NCBI RefSeq assembly: GCF_008124625.1
Contig: NZ_VNHM01000010.1
Coordinates: 1 to 64,000 of the forward strand
DNA from: Desulfallas thermosapovorans DSM 6562
Lineage (GTDB): Bacteria > Bacillota > Desulfotomaculia > Desulfotomaculales > Desulfallaceae
Length of the DNA: 64,000 nucleotides
Direction of reading: 5' to 3'
Shown: piece by piece, positions 1-8,767 of the stretch
Position numbering within the stretch: position 1 is the stretch's first letter
How the letters are laid out: the number at the start of each line of letters is the position of its first letter
Position numbers and translations under genes: made by a program
The notes under the pieces: generated by a model
Databases searched by the model: none
What the model was told of the DNA's origin: nothing
What the model saw: the letters and a program-made list of their open reading frames with translations, nothing else

Positions 1-7
1 CCATTTT

Positions 8-211
8 TTACCTTGCCGGATCGAAATGGACCCTGACTGGGTTATATACCTTAGCAATACCCGGTTCCACCTGCATCCAAAGGCCAGTTACCGAATTCGG
101 GTGGAATAAATATACTATACCTTGATCTTGTTTTAAGGACAAGTCCCTTAAGCAGTCAGCTATTTCCTGACTGCTTACTTTATGGTAAAAACAGCTGCCG
201 AAATACCGTGA
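8..211 (-). pseudogene. Short open frame, possible gene remnant
   Basis: The minus strand is open for 67 codons, bounded by stops at both ends, and ends in a protein-like tail (GLWMQVEPGIAK, then PVRVHFDPAR). There is no ATG near its 5' end and the only inner TTG lacks a good ribosome site, so it may be the eroded end of a gene. I do not recognise the family. The rest of positions 1-298 shows nothing else. Confidence 0.2.
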
Positions 212-298
212 TTATGTGAAAACTTGGGTTCGAATATGCTTGATTAATGTGCAAAATATTGGTTTAACCCCTCGTTTTTCAACTGCTCTATTTTGCAA

Positions 299-610
299 AT
301 GAGGTGCCGATTTAATTTGCTAATTCACATAATTGGCTTGTTAGGGGTAGTTTTTTTCGTCTTTATAGACTATCTAGTCAAATGGCTGGCGAAATACAAC
401 ATCTCGTTGGTTTCTTTCATTTTCACCTTCACCATGCTAGCCATTCTGGTTTTAAGCCTGGAAGTGCAACAAAAGATCATGGGCCGTGGTGACATGGAAC
501 TGCAAGATATTATAGCTGGTCTATGGGGCTTTCTAGTTCTGTTTGGTTTTTATTTAATCTACAGATTACTAACCAACCTGTGGGTAAAATCAAAAAGAAA
601 ACATAAATGA
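299..610 (+). CDS. Small three-helix membrane protein, unknown function
   Basis: About 103 residues, with three hydrophobic segments (roughly residues 7-28, 35-56 and 72-94) and a basic C-terminal tail (KSKRKHK) that is probably cytoplasmic. I chose ATG 299; an in-frame TTG lies at 293. Neither start has a clear ribosome site. No conserved motif or catalytic residue is visible and I do not recognise the family. It stands alone ahead of the DUF1540 gene. Confidence 0.5.
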   Translation: MRCRFNLLIHIIGLLGVVFFVFIDYLVKWLAKYNISLVSFIFTFTMLAILVLSLEVQQKIMGRGDMELQDIIAGLWGFLVLFGFYLIYRLLTNLWVKSKRKHK

Positions 611-748
611 TTATCACTAAGCATTTATTATTGACCTTCACAATTTATATTAACAAATATATGCAAATAAATCCAACAAATAAACTGTGGGCTTTGGGGA
701 ACACTAAATACAGAAATGAAATAATAAATTAAAGGAGTGATGCCAGTA

Positions 749-997
749 ATGAACCAACATATTCACTGTATTATTAATAATTGTCACTATTGGGAAAAAG
801 GCAACAAGTGTTCGGCTAATGAAATCCTAGTTGCTTCGGATGCCTTTGGAACAAATCAACCGGACAGTTTTGACGCCACCATGGCTAAACAATTAACCCC
901 CACAGCGGCTGATTCCTGCATGGCTACTTGCTGTAAAACTTTTGTCCCTAAGAACTCAGATAAAATCAATTCCGACAACATAACCAAAATGTCTTGA
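749..997 (+). CDS. DUF1540 domain protein
   Basis: A small protein of 82 residues with the spaced cysteines typical of DUF1540: an N-terminal CxxxxC-type pair (HCIINNCHYW), another Cys in KGNKCSANEI, and a C-terminal CMATCCKTF. These probably bind a metal. The family is common in spore-forming Firmicutes and its role is unknown. ATG 749 is preferred because AAAGGAG at 731-737 lies 11 bases upstream; GTG 737 and ATG 740 overlap or abut that site. A stem-loop follows at 1025-1061. Confidence 0.8.
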   Translation: MNQHIHCIINNCHYWEKGNKCSANEILVASDAFGTNQPDSFDATMAKQLTPTAADSCMATCCKTFVPKNSDKINSDNITKMS

Positions 998-1024
998 TAA
1001 AACAGCTTAAAACTAAAAACATGA

Positions 1025-1068
1025 ATACCACACTCGTTACCAATGGTAGCTTGTGTGGTATTTGTATT
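1025..1068 (+). terminator. Probable terminator after the DUF1540 gene
   Basis: ATACCACAC (1025-1033) pairs with GTGTGGTAT (1053-1061), with a second inner stem around GTTACC/GGTAGC. The run after it is T-rich but interrupted (TTGTATTTG), so strength is uncertain. Confidence 0.55.
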
Positions 1069-1184
1069 TGTATAATTTGTATGTGGCGGACGATATAATT
1101 AAAAATGAATCTTTACTTTGGTCCTTGATATTTAAAGAAGAAAATGATATATTAATTTTCGTGGGTAAAAGATAAGATTTATAT

Positions 1185-1268
1185 GCGGGCGTGGCGGAAC
1201 GGCAGACGCGCTGGACTTAGGATCCAGTGGGGCAACCCGTGGGGGTTCAAATCCCTTCGCCCGCACCA
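1185..1268 (+). tRNA. tRNA-Leu (anticodon UAG)
   Basis: A complete class II tRNA. The acceptor stem is GCGGGCG (1185-1191) pairing with CGCCCGC (1258-1264), followed by discriminator A and an encoded CCA (1266-1268). The anticodon stem CTGGA/TCCAG encloses loop CTTAGGA, giving anticodon UAG, which reads CUA and related leucine codons. A long variable arm and a T loop (GGTTCAAATC) fit tRNA-Leu. Confidence 0.97.
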
Positions 1269-1304
1269 AATAAAAAATTATCATGTACATTGCCAACATA
1301 AAAA

Positions 1305-1340
1305 CCCCTTTTGTGGCGTTTCGAACCATAAAAGGGATTA
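1305..1340 (+). terminator. Possible terminator of tRNA-Leu
   Basis: CCCTTTTGTGG (1306-1316) pairs with CCATAAAAGGG (1326-1336) around a nine-base loop. The downstream T content is modest, so termination is plausible but not certain. Confidence 0.4.
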
Positions 1341-1444
1341 TTTATTGTGGTTATATACTTGTTATATACCATTAAGAAATAGATGTCGCCTAGTTGACAG
1401 ATACCTTTTTTTTGGTATTATATTATAAACATATGCTCAATTGT

Positions 1445-1467
1445 TACCCCCGTGTGGGGTATTTTTT
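1445..1467 (+). terminator. Short GC stem with T-run in the gap before hdrC
   Basis: TACCCC (1445-1450) pairs with GGGGTA (1456-1461) and is followed by six T residues. It lies in the AT-rich, gene-free stretch 1269-1839. The rest of that stretch holds several TATAAT-like strings but no promoter I can single out. Confidence 0.45.
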
Positions 1468-1839
1468 CGCCATGCTCTCTCTAGCCGGCAAATGTATATT
1501 TATACATAAAAAATCCGCACTTTTACATTTAATTTCAATTTTTAAGAATTAATATAAAAAATAAGATTATTCTTTTCTTTTTAGACCAATTAACATATAA
1601 TTTAATTACGCCCAAACCGTCATTTCGTTTATATATTAATAGCGAAACTATAAATTAATATCATAGAACAAGTGTATACAATCAATAATATGACTTATTA
1701 TAAAACATAGTTCGTAAAATTTCTTAAAATTTTAAGCCATCTACATAATATATTCATTTTTTAAACGTTTGTAAAGAATTATTATTCATTAACCTTTTTA
1801 ATTATATTTTTTAATTTATTTACAGGAGGGGGGATTTAG

Positions 1840-2379
1840 TTGAGTTTCATTGATGCAGATAAAAGAAAATTTTTCAATGAAGTTAAGGAAAAAAGCAGGC
1901 AGCCCATTGAGCTTTGTTACCAATGTCAGAAGTGTGCTTCGGGTTGCATAGCAACGGGGTTTGCCGATTATTACCCCAATGAAATCATTCGCTTGGTGCA
2001 GCTTGGCCAAAAGGAGCGCGTACTAAATAGCTCCAGCATCTGGATTTGCTCTAGCTGTGAAACTTGTGGAGCACGTTGCCCCAATGGCATTAATACTGCC
2101 GAGGTAATGGATGCGTTAAAAGAGATGGCCATTGCTGCTGGCATGGTAAAGGAGAAAAATATTAATTTGTTCCATAACACCTTTTTAAACTCGGTGCGAT
2201 CCCACGGTCGGGTGCACGAAACCAGTATGATGGTCATTTATAAAATTAAAAGCGGCGATCTATTTTCAGATATGGATGTTGGATTGGAAATGTTCAGAAA
2301 GGGTAAATTGCCCTTATTTCCACATCGTATCAAGGCCAGGGGCAAAATTAAGGATATATTCAACAAAACCGCCCACTAA
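1840..2379 (+). CDS. hdrC: HdrC-like heterodisulfide reductase subunit C
   Basis: A 179-residue iron-sulfur protein with two [4Fe-4S] motifs, CYQCQKCASGC (near residue 26) and CSSCETCGARCP (near residue 70), the usual HdrC layout. HdrC passes electrons between HdrA and the HdrB active site. The start is TTG 1840 behind AGGAGGGGG at 1824-1832. It opens the order hdrC-hdrB-hdrA with short gaps, so the three are probably co-transcribed and form one soluble complex. Length is close to the family norm. The disulfide or other substrate in this organism is not known from sequence. Confidence 0.93.
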   Translation: MSFIDADKRKFFNEVKEKSRQPIELCYQCQKCASGCIATGFADYYPNEIIRLVQLGQKERVLNSSSIWICSSCETCGARCPNGINTAEVMDALKEMAIAAGMVKEKNINLFHNTFLNSVRSHGRVHETSMMVIYKIKSGDLFSDMDVGLEMFRKGKLPLFPHRIKARGKIKDIFNKTAH

Positions 2380-2434
2380 TGTTTAAAACCGGCAAGCTAT
2401 TTAACCAGCTATTAAAGGAAAGGAGTTACATAAA

Positions 2435-3289
2435 TTGAAACTTTCCTATTTTCCTGGATGCTCTTTGGGATCCACCGCTAAAGAATATGACAAGTCTGCT
2501 CGGATTGCCTGCCAAGCACTGGGTGTGGAGTTGGTAGAACTCAAAGACTGGGTTTGCTGCGGCGCTACCTCGGCCCACAGCACCAACCACTTGCTTTCAA
2601 TCGCTTTGCCGTCCCGCAACGTGGCTCTGGCCCAAGAGGCGGGCATGGATTTGGCCATACCTTGCTCGGCTTGTTATAGCCGGGTCAAAAAAGCTGATCA
2701 TGTTTTACGCCATGACGGTGAACTGCGCAAGGAAATTGAGAGCATTGTTGATTTTAAATATAACGGTAAAATTAATGTAGTATCACTGCTGGAGGCCTTG
2801 GTCAGCCAGGTAGGTGTTGAGGCCATCGCCAAAAAGGTACAAAAACCGCTTAAAGGTCTAAAGGTGGTTTGCTTCTATGGATGCCTGCTGGTCAGGCCGC
2901 CCGAAGTGACCAATTTTGACAATACTGAAAATCCCATGTCTATGGATAATATAGTTAAAGCTCTGGGCGCCGAGACCATACAATGGTCGTACAAAACGGA
3001 CTGCTGCGGGGCTAATTTGGGTTTAACCTCCACCAAAGTGGTACAAGGTATGGTTAACCGATTAATTGAAGCAGCTAAAGAAGTGGAGGCCATGGCTATT
3101 GTCACCGCTTGCCCGCTGTGCCAGTCCAACTTGGAAATGCGTCGCCAAGAAAGGGGCACCGAACTGCCGACCTTCTTTTTCACAGAACTAATTGGTTTGG
3201 CACTGGGACTGCCTGATGCAAAAAAATGGTTTAACCTGCATTTAATAAACCCCAACCCGCTGTTGCAATCATTGTCACTGGCGGACTAA
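2435..3289 (+). CDS. hdrB: HdrB-like heterodisulfide reductase subunit B
   Basis: A 284-residue protein with two CCG domains that bind the noncubane [4Fe-4S] clusters of HdrB. Visible ligands are WVCCGATSAH with CSACY in the first domain, and FYGCLL, TDCCGANLG and ACPLCQ in the second. HdrB is the site of disulfide reduction in methanogens; in sulfate reducers and acetogens the acceptor is often unknown. The start is TTG 2435 behind GGAAAGGAG. It lies between hdrC and hdrA. Confidence 0.93.
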   Translation: MKLSYFPGCSLGSTAKEYDKSARIACQALGVELVELKDWVCCGATSAHSTNHLLSIALPSRNVALAQEAGMDLAIPCSACYSRVKKADHVLRHDGELRKEIESIVDFKYNGKINVVSLLEALVSQVGVEAIAKKVQKPLKGLKVVCFYGCLLVRPPEVTNFDNTENPMSMDNIVKALGAETIQWSYKTDCCGANLGLTSTKVVQGMVNRLIEAAKEVEAMAIVTACPLCQSNLEMRRQERGTELPTFFFTELIGLALGLPDAKKWFNLHLINPNPLLQSLSLAD

Positions 3290-3309
3290 ATTTGTGATGG
3301 AGGTCTGTA

Positions 3310-6300
3310 TTGATTGTGAGTAAAAACAATTCCGATCGCAAAGATAAAGGCAAAATGGTGGGCTCCGTGCTAATAATCGGTGCGGGCATAAGCGGCATGC
3401 AGTCCGCCCTGGATTTGGCGGAAGTGGGGTACAAAGTTTATATTGTGGAGAAGTCGCCGGCGATTGGCGGGCGCATGCCCATGCTGGACAAAACCTTTCC
3501 CACCAACGACTGCTCCATGTGTATCCTTTCCCCCAAACTGGTGGAATGCGGGCGCCACCGCAATATAGATATATTAACCTGCTCGGACGTTATCGGACTA
3601 TCCGGAGAAGCCGGTAATTTTACTGTCCAGGTTAAAAAGCGTCCTCGCTACGTGGATCCTGATAAATGCGTGGGTTGCGGTTCCTGCTCCGAGGCTTGCC
3701 CGGTAAAGGTACCCAATGAGTTCAACCAGAACTTGGGCCATCGCAAAGCCATCTACAAGCTCTACCCCCAGGCGTATCCCAACGCCTACATGATTGACTC
3801 CACCAGATGCTTGAAGATGAAAAATCCCAAAGCCTGCGGCAAGTGTATCAAGGTTTGCCAGTCTAATGCCATTGATCACTCTATGCAGGAAGAAATAGTT
3901 TCTCTAAATGTAGGTGCAATCATACTGTGTACGGGCTACGACTTGGTTAATGCTGAACTCCGGGGCGAGTATGGTTACGGTGTATATGAAAACGTGCTCA
4001 CCAGCCTGCAGTTTGAACGCATGCTTAGTGCTTCTGGTCCTTACGAGGGTCACGTGCAAAAAGCAGATGGTACCACCCCCAAGAAAATTGCTTTTATCCA
4101 ATGCGTAGGCTCCCGGGATGTATCTTTATGCAATGGTTATTGTTCGTCTGTGTGCTGTATGTATGCCACAAAAGAGGCTGTTATTGCCAAAGAGCACGTA
4201 CCTGGCCTGGATACAACCATTTTTAACATGGATATTCGGGCTTTCGGTAAAGACTACGAAAAATATTACAACCGTGCCCAAAACCAGTCCAATGTACGCT
4301 ACATTAAAAGCATGATTTCATCGGTCAAGGAGTTGCCCAAGACCAAGGAATTACGGGTACGTTATCGCACACCTGAAGGAATGGTCGAAGAAGATTTTGA
4401 AATGCTGGTACTATCCGTAGGCTTAAAACCAACTCAGGAAGCCGTGGATTTAGCCGGAATATTGGGCATTAAGTTAAACGATTATAATTTCTGCCGTCTT
4501 GAGGAATTGTCCGGCGTACAAACTTCCCGGAAAGGGATTTACGTAGCTGGTGTCTTCAGCGGCCCCAAGGATATACCGGAGACCGTGATGCAGGCCAGCG
4601 CGGCCGCCGGAGACACAGCGGCCTTTTTGTCACCGGTACGAAATACCCAGGTAACCGAAATGGAATTTCCTGAAGAAAAGGATGTAACCGGGGAAGAACC
4701 ACGCATCGGGGTATTTGTATGTCACTGTGGTATAAATATCGCCAGCGTGGTGGATGTACCGGCAGTGGTGGAACATGTAAAGCAGTTGCCCCACGTGGTT
4801 TACGCAACAAATAGTTTGTATGCTTGCGCTCAGGATAGCCAATTGGCCATGAAGGAATTAATAGAAGAGCACAAACTTAACCGCATTGTGGTGGCCTCAT
4901 GCAGTCCCCGTACCCACAAGCCCCTGTTCCAAGAAACCATGAAGGAAGCAGGCCTCAATGCTGCTTTATTTGAAATGGCCAATATCCGGGACCAGTGCTC
5001 CTGGGTACACCAACAACAGCCCGAAAAGGCAACGGCTAAAGCCAAGGATTTGGTAAGTGCCGCCGTAGCTAAGGCAGCTACACTAAATGCTGCTAAAAAT
5101 GTAACTGTGGACGTAACCAACACTGCGCTGGTTATAGGCGGCGGCGTAGCCGGCATGACTTCAGCACTGAGCCTGGTAGAACAGGGCTATAAAGTACACT
5201 TATTGGAGAAGAGTGACCGATTGGGCGGCATGGCTTTACGTATTCACGAAGGTTTTAACGGTGAAAATATACCATCATTTCTACAGCAATTAATTAACAA
5301 AGTTAAAAACAGCTCTAATATAAACCTTTATACAGGTTGTGAAATAGAAGAAGTATCCGGCTATATCGGAAACTTTAAAACCAAATTGTCCACCGGACAA
5401 TTACTGGAACACGGTGTATCCATCATTGCCACCGGTGGCGATGAGGCTAAGCCCACCGAATATCTGTACGGCCAGGATAATCGAGTAATGACTCAGTTGG
5501 AACTGGATGAGGCTATCGTTAACAACGATCCCCGGGTCAAGTCTGCACAAAATATCGTGATGATCCAGTGTGTAGGCTCCAGAGAGGAAAACCGCCCCTA
5601 CTGTAGTCGCATATGCTGCACCAAGACCATGAAGCTAGCCCTCAAGATTAAGGAAATAAACCCCGACGTTTCAATTATTGTACTATACCGGGATATACGT
5701 ACTTACAGCTTTAACGAAGACTATTACCGGGAAGCCCGGGCCAAAGGCGTAATATTCTTCCGCTATGATGTGGATAACAAGCCCCAAGTGGAACTGGTGG
5801 GCCAAAACGGACAGAGTAAATTGCGGGTGACCGCCACCGACCATATTATGGGTGAGACGTACGCTATAGACGCCGACCTACTAACCCTGGCAGCGCCTAT
5901 AGCACCGGCTGAATCGAACCACCGTTTGTCCCAGTTGTTCAAGGTCCCCTTGAACCCGGACAATTTCTTCCAGGAAGCTCATATGAAGCTGCGCCCGGTG
6001 GACTTTGCTGCCGAGGGCATTTACATGTGCGGGCTGGCTCATGGCCCCAAGTCCATAGATGAGAGCATTTCCCAGGCCAAAGCAGCCGCAGGGCGGGCCA
6101 CCAGCATTTTAAGCCACGACAAGTTGGAATCAAAAGGCGTGGTGGCAGTGGTAAACCAAGATCTCTGTGCAGCCTGCTTGACTTGCGTGCGGCTGTGTCC
6201 GTTCAAGGCCCCACGCATCAACGAAAAACACCTGGCTGAGATAGAGGCGGTCATTTGTCAGGGTTGCGGCACCTGCGCCGGCGAGTGCCCCAACAAGGCC

Positions 6301-6390
6301 ATCACCCTGCAAAGTTACAGTCACAAGCAGCTAACAGCCCAGGTTAAGGGTATGTTTAACCAGTCATTTTCCAATTCTCCTTCGGCTTAA
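3310..6390 (+). CDS. hdrA: HdrA-like polyferredoxin flavoprotein with two flavin modules
   Basis: At 1026 residues this is much longer than a basic HdrA (about 650). Residues 1-450 form one HdrA module: GAGISG flavin motif near 23, CVGCGSCSEACP near 120, CGKCIKVC near 176, then a CVGSRD/CC patch. From about residue 470 a fuller HdrA begins with VCHCGINI, a second flavin motif GGGVAG near 607, a second CVGSRE/CC patch, and C-terminal ferredoxin motifs CAACLTCVRLCP (953) and CQGCGTCAGECP (984). HdrA flavins can bifurcate electrons. Start is TTG 3310 after GGAGG; GTG 3316 is an alternative. Confidence 0.93.
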   Translation: MIVSKNNSDRKDKGKMVGSVLIIGAGISGMQSALDLAEVGYKVYIVEKSPAIGGRMPMLDKTFPTNDCSMCILSPKLVECGRHRNIDILTCSDVIGLSGEAGNFTVQVKKRPRYVDPDKCVGCGSCSEACPVKVPNEFNQNLGHRKAIYKLYPQAYPNAYMIDSTRCLKMKNPKACGKCIKVCQSNAIDHSMQEEIVSLNVGAIILCTGYDLVNAELRGEYGYGVYENVLTSLQFERMLSASGPYEGHVQKADGTTPKKIAFIQCVGSRDVSLCNGYCSSVCCMYATKEAVIAKEHVPGLDTTIFNMDIRAFGKDYEKYYNRAQNQSNVRYIKSMISSVKELPKTKELRVRYRTPEGMVEEDFEMLVLSVGLKPTQEAVDLAGILGIKLNDYNFCRLEELSGVQTSRKGIYVAGVFSGPKDIPETVMQASAAAGDTAAFLSPVRNTQVTEMEFPEEKDVTGEEPRIGVFVCHCGINIASVVDVPAVVEHVKQLPHVVYATNSLYACAQDSQLAMKELIEEHKLNRIVVASCSPRTHKPLFQETMKEAGLNAALFEMANIRDQCSWVHQQQPEKATAKAKDLVSAAVAKAATLNAAKNVTVDVTNTALVIGGGVAGMTSALSLVEQGYKVHLLEKSDRLGGMALRIHEGFNGENIPSFLQQLINKVKNSSNINLYTGCEIEEVSGYIGNFKTKLSTGQLLEHGVSIIATGGDEAKPTEYLYGQDNRVMTQLELDEAIVNNDPRVKSAQNIVMIQCVGSREENRPYCSRICCTKTMKLALKIKEINPDVSIIVLYRDIRTYSFNEDYYREARAKGVIFFRYDVDNKPQVELVGQNGQSKLRVTATDHIMGETYAIDADLLTLAAPIAPAESNHRLSQLFKVPLNPDNFFQEAHMKLRPVDFAAEGIYMCGLAHGPKSIDESISQAKAAAGRATSILSHDKLESKGVVAVVNQDLCAACLTCVRLCPFKAPRINEKHLAEIEAVICQGCGTCAGECPNKAITLQSYSHKQLTAQVKGMFNQSFSNSPSA

Positions 6391-6411
6391 TAGGTTTTGA
6401 CAATTCAACAT

Positions 6412-6446
6412 AAAAAATCCTTTCGCTTTGCGGAAGGATTTTTTAT
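6412..6446 (+). terminator. Terminator of the hdrCBA operon
   Basis: AAAAAATCCTT(T)CGC pairs with GCGGAAGGATTTTTT around a three-base loop, giving a long stem ending in a T-run. It is nearly symmetric, so it could also work on the other strand. Confidence 0.9.
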
Positions 6447-6531
6447 TACCGGTAAATCCCATAAAATTCATGGCATGACGGTGCAGAAAGCCGGGCAAAT
6501 ATAAAATCAAACAAAAAAAAGGAGGATTTTA

Positions 6532-7089
6532 ATGGCCGCAGAACTAGGCGCACATGAAATAATGCAATTACATGAGGTTTTAACGGATACCATCGATGGT
6601 ATCAACCAATTTCAGCTCTACCGCCCCCATGTTCAGGATCCACAATTACGCTCAATATTGGATAATCAGATAAGCTTTATGACCCAAGAATATAACAATA
6701 TGGTTCAAACAGTACAGCAACAAAGAAAGAGCGAAGCAATTCCTTACCGCAGGATTAAAAACACAGCTCCGGAGTATGGATTAAAGAATCCTGCGCCAAA
6801 TGCCCCAAACCTCTCGGCAGATGAAATGGACGACAGGGACGTAGCCAGCGGTATGTTGGGATGTCATAAATCTTCAGCCATTCTTAAAATGACCGCTTCA
6901 CTGGAATTTGCTGACCCCACGTTAAGAAGGATGCTGCAGCAAAGCGCCATTAACTGCAGTGAACAATCCTTTGAAGTATGGAATTATATGAACCAAAAAG
7001 GTATGTATCAGGTTCCTACCATGAAACAAATGACCACCAGCACTATGATTAATTCCTTTGGTATGGCGCAAATGCCCCAGCTTAGCTAA
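6532..7089 (+). CDS. CotF-like spore coat protein
   Basis: 185 residues resembling the CotF spore coat family: a helical N-terminal part (ELGAHEIMQLHEVLTDTI) and a C-terminal part (LRRMLQQSAINCSEQSFEVW, then YMNQKGMYQVP). The family belongs to the outer layers of endospores and supports a sporulating host. Start ATG 6532 follows AAAAGGAGG with ideal spacing. It is a single-gene unit between two terminators. The assignment rests on pattern recognition, not alignment. Confidence 0.8.
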   Translation: MAAELGAHEIMQLHEVLTDTIDGINQFQLYRPHVQDPQLRSILDNQISFMTQEYNNMVQTVQQQRKSEAIPYRRIKNTAPEYGLKNPAPNAPNLSADEMDDRDVASGMLGCHKSSAILKMTASLEFADPTLRRMLQQSAINCSEQSFEVWNYMNQKGMYQVPTMKQMTTSTMINSFGMAQMPQLS

Positions 7090-7100
7090 GATGTCACCGA

Positions 7101-7137
7101 ATAAGGACAGCTCAGGCGGCTGTCCTTATTACATTTT
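7101..7137 (+). terminator. Terminator after the CotF-like gene
   Basis: A perfect 11-bp stem ATAAGGACAGC/GCTGTCCTTAT (7101-7111 and 7119-7129) with a seven-base loop, followed by TACATTTTTAT. Confidence 0.85.
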
Positions 7138-7248
7138 TATATATTTTTTATTGCTGAGTATAATTAGACCGTTCGGTAAATTTTAACTGACCAGTAGCAT
7201 AATAATTTTTTCAAGTTTTTGAACTCGTAAATCAAATTACGATTTTTA

Positions 7249-7806
7249 TTATTCTGCTTTAACCGGGTTGGCAGCATCCCAAGCGGCCTGGTAAACTATC
7301 AGATCCCGGTCGCTGAACAGTACAAACCTGATCAGCCGGGGTAGATCATAATTCTCTGCATGTTCCCGCACAGCGGATACGGCAATGGCTGCCGCTTGCT
7401 CTATGGGGTAGCGGTAAGCCCCGGTGCTGATGGATGGAAAGGCAATACTGGTGAGACCCTTTTCATGAGCCAGCCGAAGACTATTAAGGTAAGCATTCCT
7501 CAACAATGCCGCCTCGTTGTGACCACCACCGTGCCATACCGGTCCTACGGTATGAATAACATAACGGGCGGTTAAATTACCCCCACCGGTGATCACCGCC
7601 TGGCCGGTAGGGCACCCCCCCTGCCGGGCTCTGATTTCCTTGCACTCCTCCAGTATGCGGGGTCCGCCAGCCCGGTGAATAGCCCCGTCCACACCGCCGC
7701 CTCCCAATAAACTGGAATTGGCCGCGTTTACAATGGCATCGGTATCCTGCAGGGTAATATCCCCTCGTACCAATTCCACCCGGGTTTTGTTCACTGTGAA
7801 ACTCAT
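7249..7806 (-). CDS. Macrodomain protein, probable O-acetyl-ADP-ribose deacetylase
   Basis: A 185-residue single macrodomain of the YmdB/MacroD type. Family motifs are clear: GDIT near residue 15, IVNAANSSLLGGGGVDGAIH (residues 25-44), and the phosphate-binding loop PSISTGAYRYP. Members hydrolyse O-acetyl-ADP-ribose, a sirtuin product, and can remove mono-ADP-ribose from proteins. The start ATG 7806 has AGGAGG upstream. It is monocistronic. A sirtuin gene lies at 19.5 kb, so both halves of that NAD-derived pathway are present, though not adjacent. Confidence 0.92.
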   Translation of the reverse strand: MSFTVNKTRVELVRGDITLQDTDAIVNAANSSLLGGGGVDGAIHRAGGPRILEECKEIRARQGGCPTGQAVITGGGNLTARYVIHTVGPVWHGGGHNEAALLRNAYLNSLRLAHEKGLTSIAFPSISTGAYRYPIEQAAAIAVSAVREHAENYDLPRLIRFVLFSDRDLIVYQAAWDAANPVKAE

Positions 7807-8019
7807 TATAGTTACCTCCTATGCCAGAAATAGCATTATTTCACAATAATATAAACAATATTTGATATTCATACAACGCCCCAAGCCCCTCAGAGCACAA
7901 AACATTTTACGGACATAATGTCTAGACTATTGAAAAAGTATAGCGCACCCGTGTTTGCTTTATATTTACATTGAATGTACAATGAAACTATGCCGTAAAG
8001 TTAATCCATTGATTAATAG

Positions 8020-8163
8020 AGAAAGCGAAAAACAGTCGATGGCGATTATTTGACACCAGGTGGTGAAAATTATTGGAGCAAAACAACGGATACTGAACAC
8101 TATCACATAACCGGGCATTTTTTAAATAACCCACAAAAGGTACTGGATATACTTTTGGATTAA
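8020..8163 (+). pseudogene. Open tail without a start, likely gene remnant
   Basis: A 47-codon stretch after a stop reads like a protein C-terminus (DGDYLTPGGENYW ... HYHITGHFLNNPQKVLDILL) and ends at TAA 8161. No start codon with a ribosome site lies in it and stops precede it in all usable contexts. I do not recognise the parent family. The rest of the gene-free stretch 7807-8227 shows nothing further. Confidence 0.3.
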
Positions 8164-8227
8164 CAACCTATAAAAACTTATATATAAGAACAACGGCTAT
8201 AAAACTTAAAGGATGTGACCAATATTG

Positions 8228-8449
8228 TTGGAAAAAAAATCAGATGTTAAAGGAGTTTTATATAATCCTGAAACATACGAAGTTTGGGTTACCAGCCATT
8301 TCAATCTGCCCCTGCTGATGAAGGAATGGGCCTGACTATGCAAAAATAAAAAGGCCCAGGGCTGGACCTTTCTACCGGTGAGCGACGTACATGAGCAGCT
8401 CATCCAAATCGACGGTAAGTGGTATGTAAGAGAACAATACCGGCGCTAA
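8228..8449 (+). CDS. Small protein with in-frame TGA: candidate selenoprotein or disrupted gene
   Basis: From TTG 8228 (or 8225) the frame runs 73 codons to TAA 8447, broken only by TGA at 8333-8335 (codon 36). Both sides read as one protein: VLYNPETYEVWVTSHFNLPL before, and LCKNKKAQGWTFLP plus IDGKWYVREQYRR after. AAAGGATGTG at 8208-8217 is a good ribosome site. A hairpin lies 15 bases beyond the TGA (8351-8370, loop GGGC). The organism uses selenocysteine (see fdhA), but a CGA-to-TGA nonsense mutation explains the TGA equally well. The loop lacks the GGU seen in the fdhA SECIS. Function unknown. Confidence 0.5.
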
Positions 8450-8508
8450 TAAAAGCGGAAATCAGGCCTCGCCGGCGGGATCGACCACAGCGGTGAGCAC
8501 CACGCTGC

Positions 8509-8676
8509 CTATTTCTTGTGCATGATTTTTCTGGTTGCTACAGCACAAAATACACCCACAGCTACACCGGCAGTCATGCTTATACTTTCTGAAAGGACTG
8601 TTTCGGTGGCTAAAAGATAATAGGTGCCTACCGCTGCGAATACAGTTAACATCATTGGAAAAAAAGTTTTACTCAT
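8509..8676 (-). CDS. Small 55-residue membrane protein
   Basis: A short minus-strand gene. It starts at ATG 8676 behind AAGGACGG and ends at TAG 8509-8511. The product begins MSKTFFPMMLTVFAAVG and has two hydrophobic stretches (about residues 5-24 and 32-47) ending in a basic tail RKIMHKK. It probably spans the membrane twice. It lies downstream of thrC on the same strand with a stem-loop between them. I do not recognise it. Confidence 0.55.
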   Translation of the reverse strand: MSKTFFPMMLTVFAAVGTYYLLATETVLSESISMTAGVAVGVFCAVATRKIMHKK

Positions 8677-8712
8677 TTTTGACCGTCCTTAATAATAATA
8701 ACTACCCGACGG

Positions 8713-8739
8713 TAGCTCCCACCGACGTAGTGGGAGCTA
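8713..8739 (-). terminator. Stem-loop between thrC and the small membrane gene
   Basis: A perfect 10-bp stem TAGCTCCCAC/GTGGGAGCTA with a seven-base loop. On the minus strand it is followed by CCGTCGGG rather than a T-run, so it may be a processing or attenuating hairpin more than a classic terminator. Confidence 0.5.
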
Positions 8740-8767
8740 TCATCAATTGCAGATTTTTACTTTTCAC

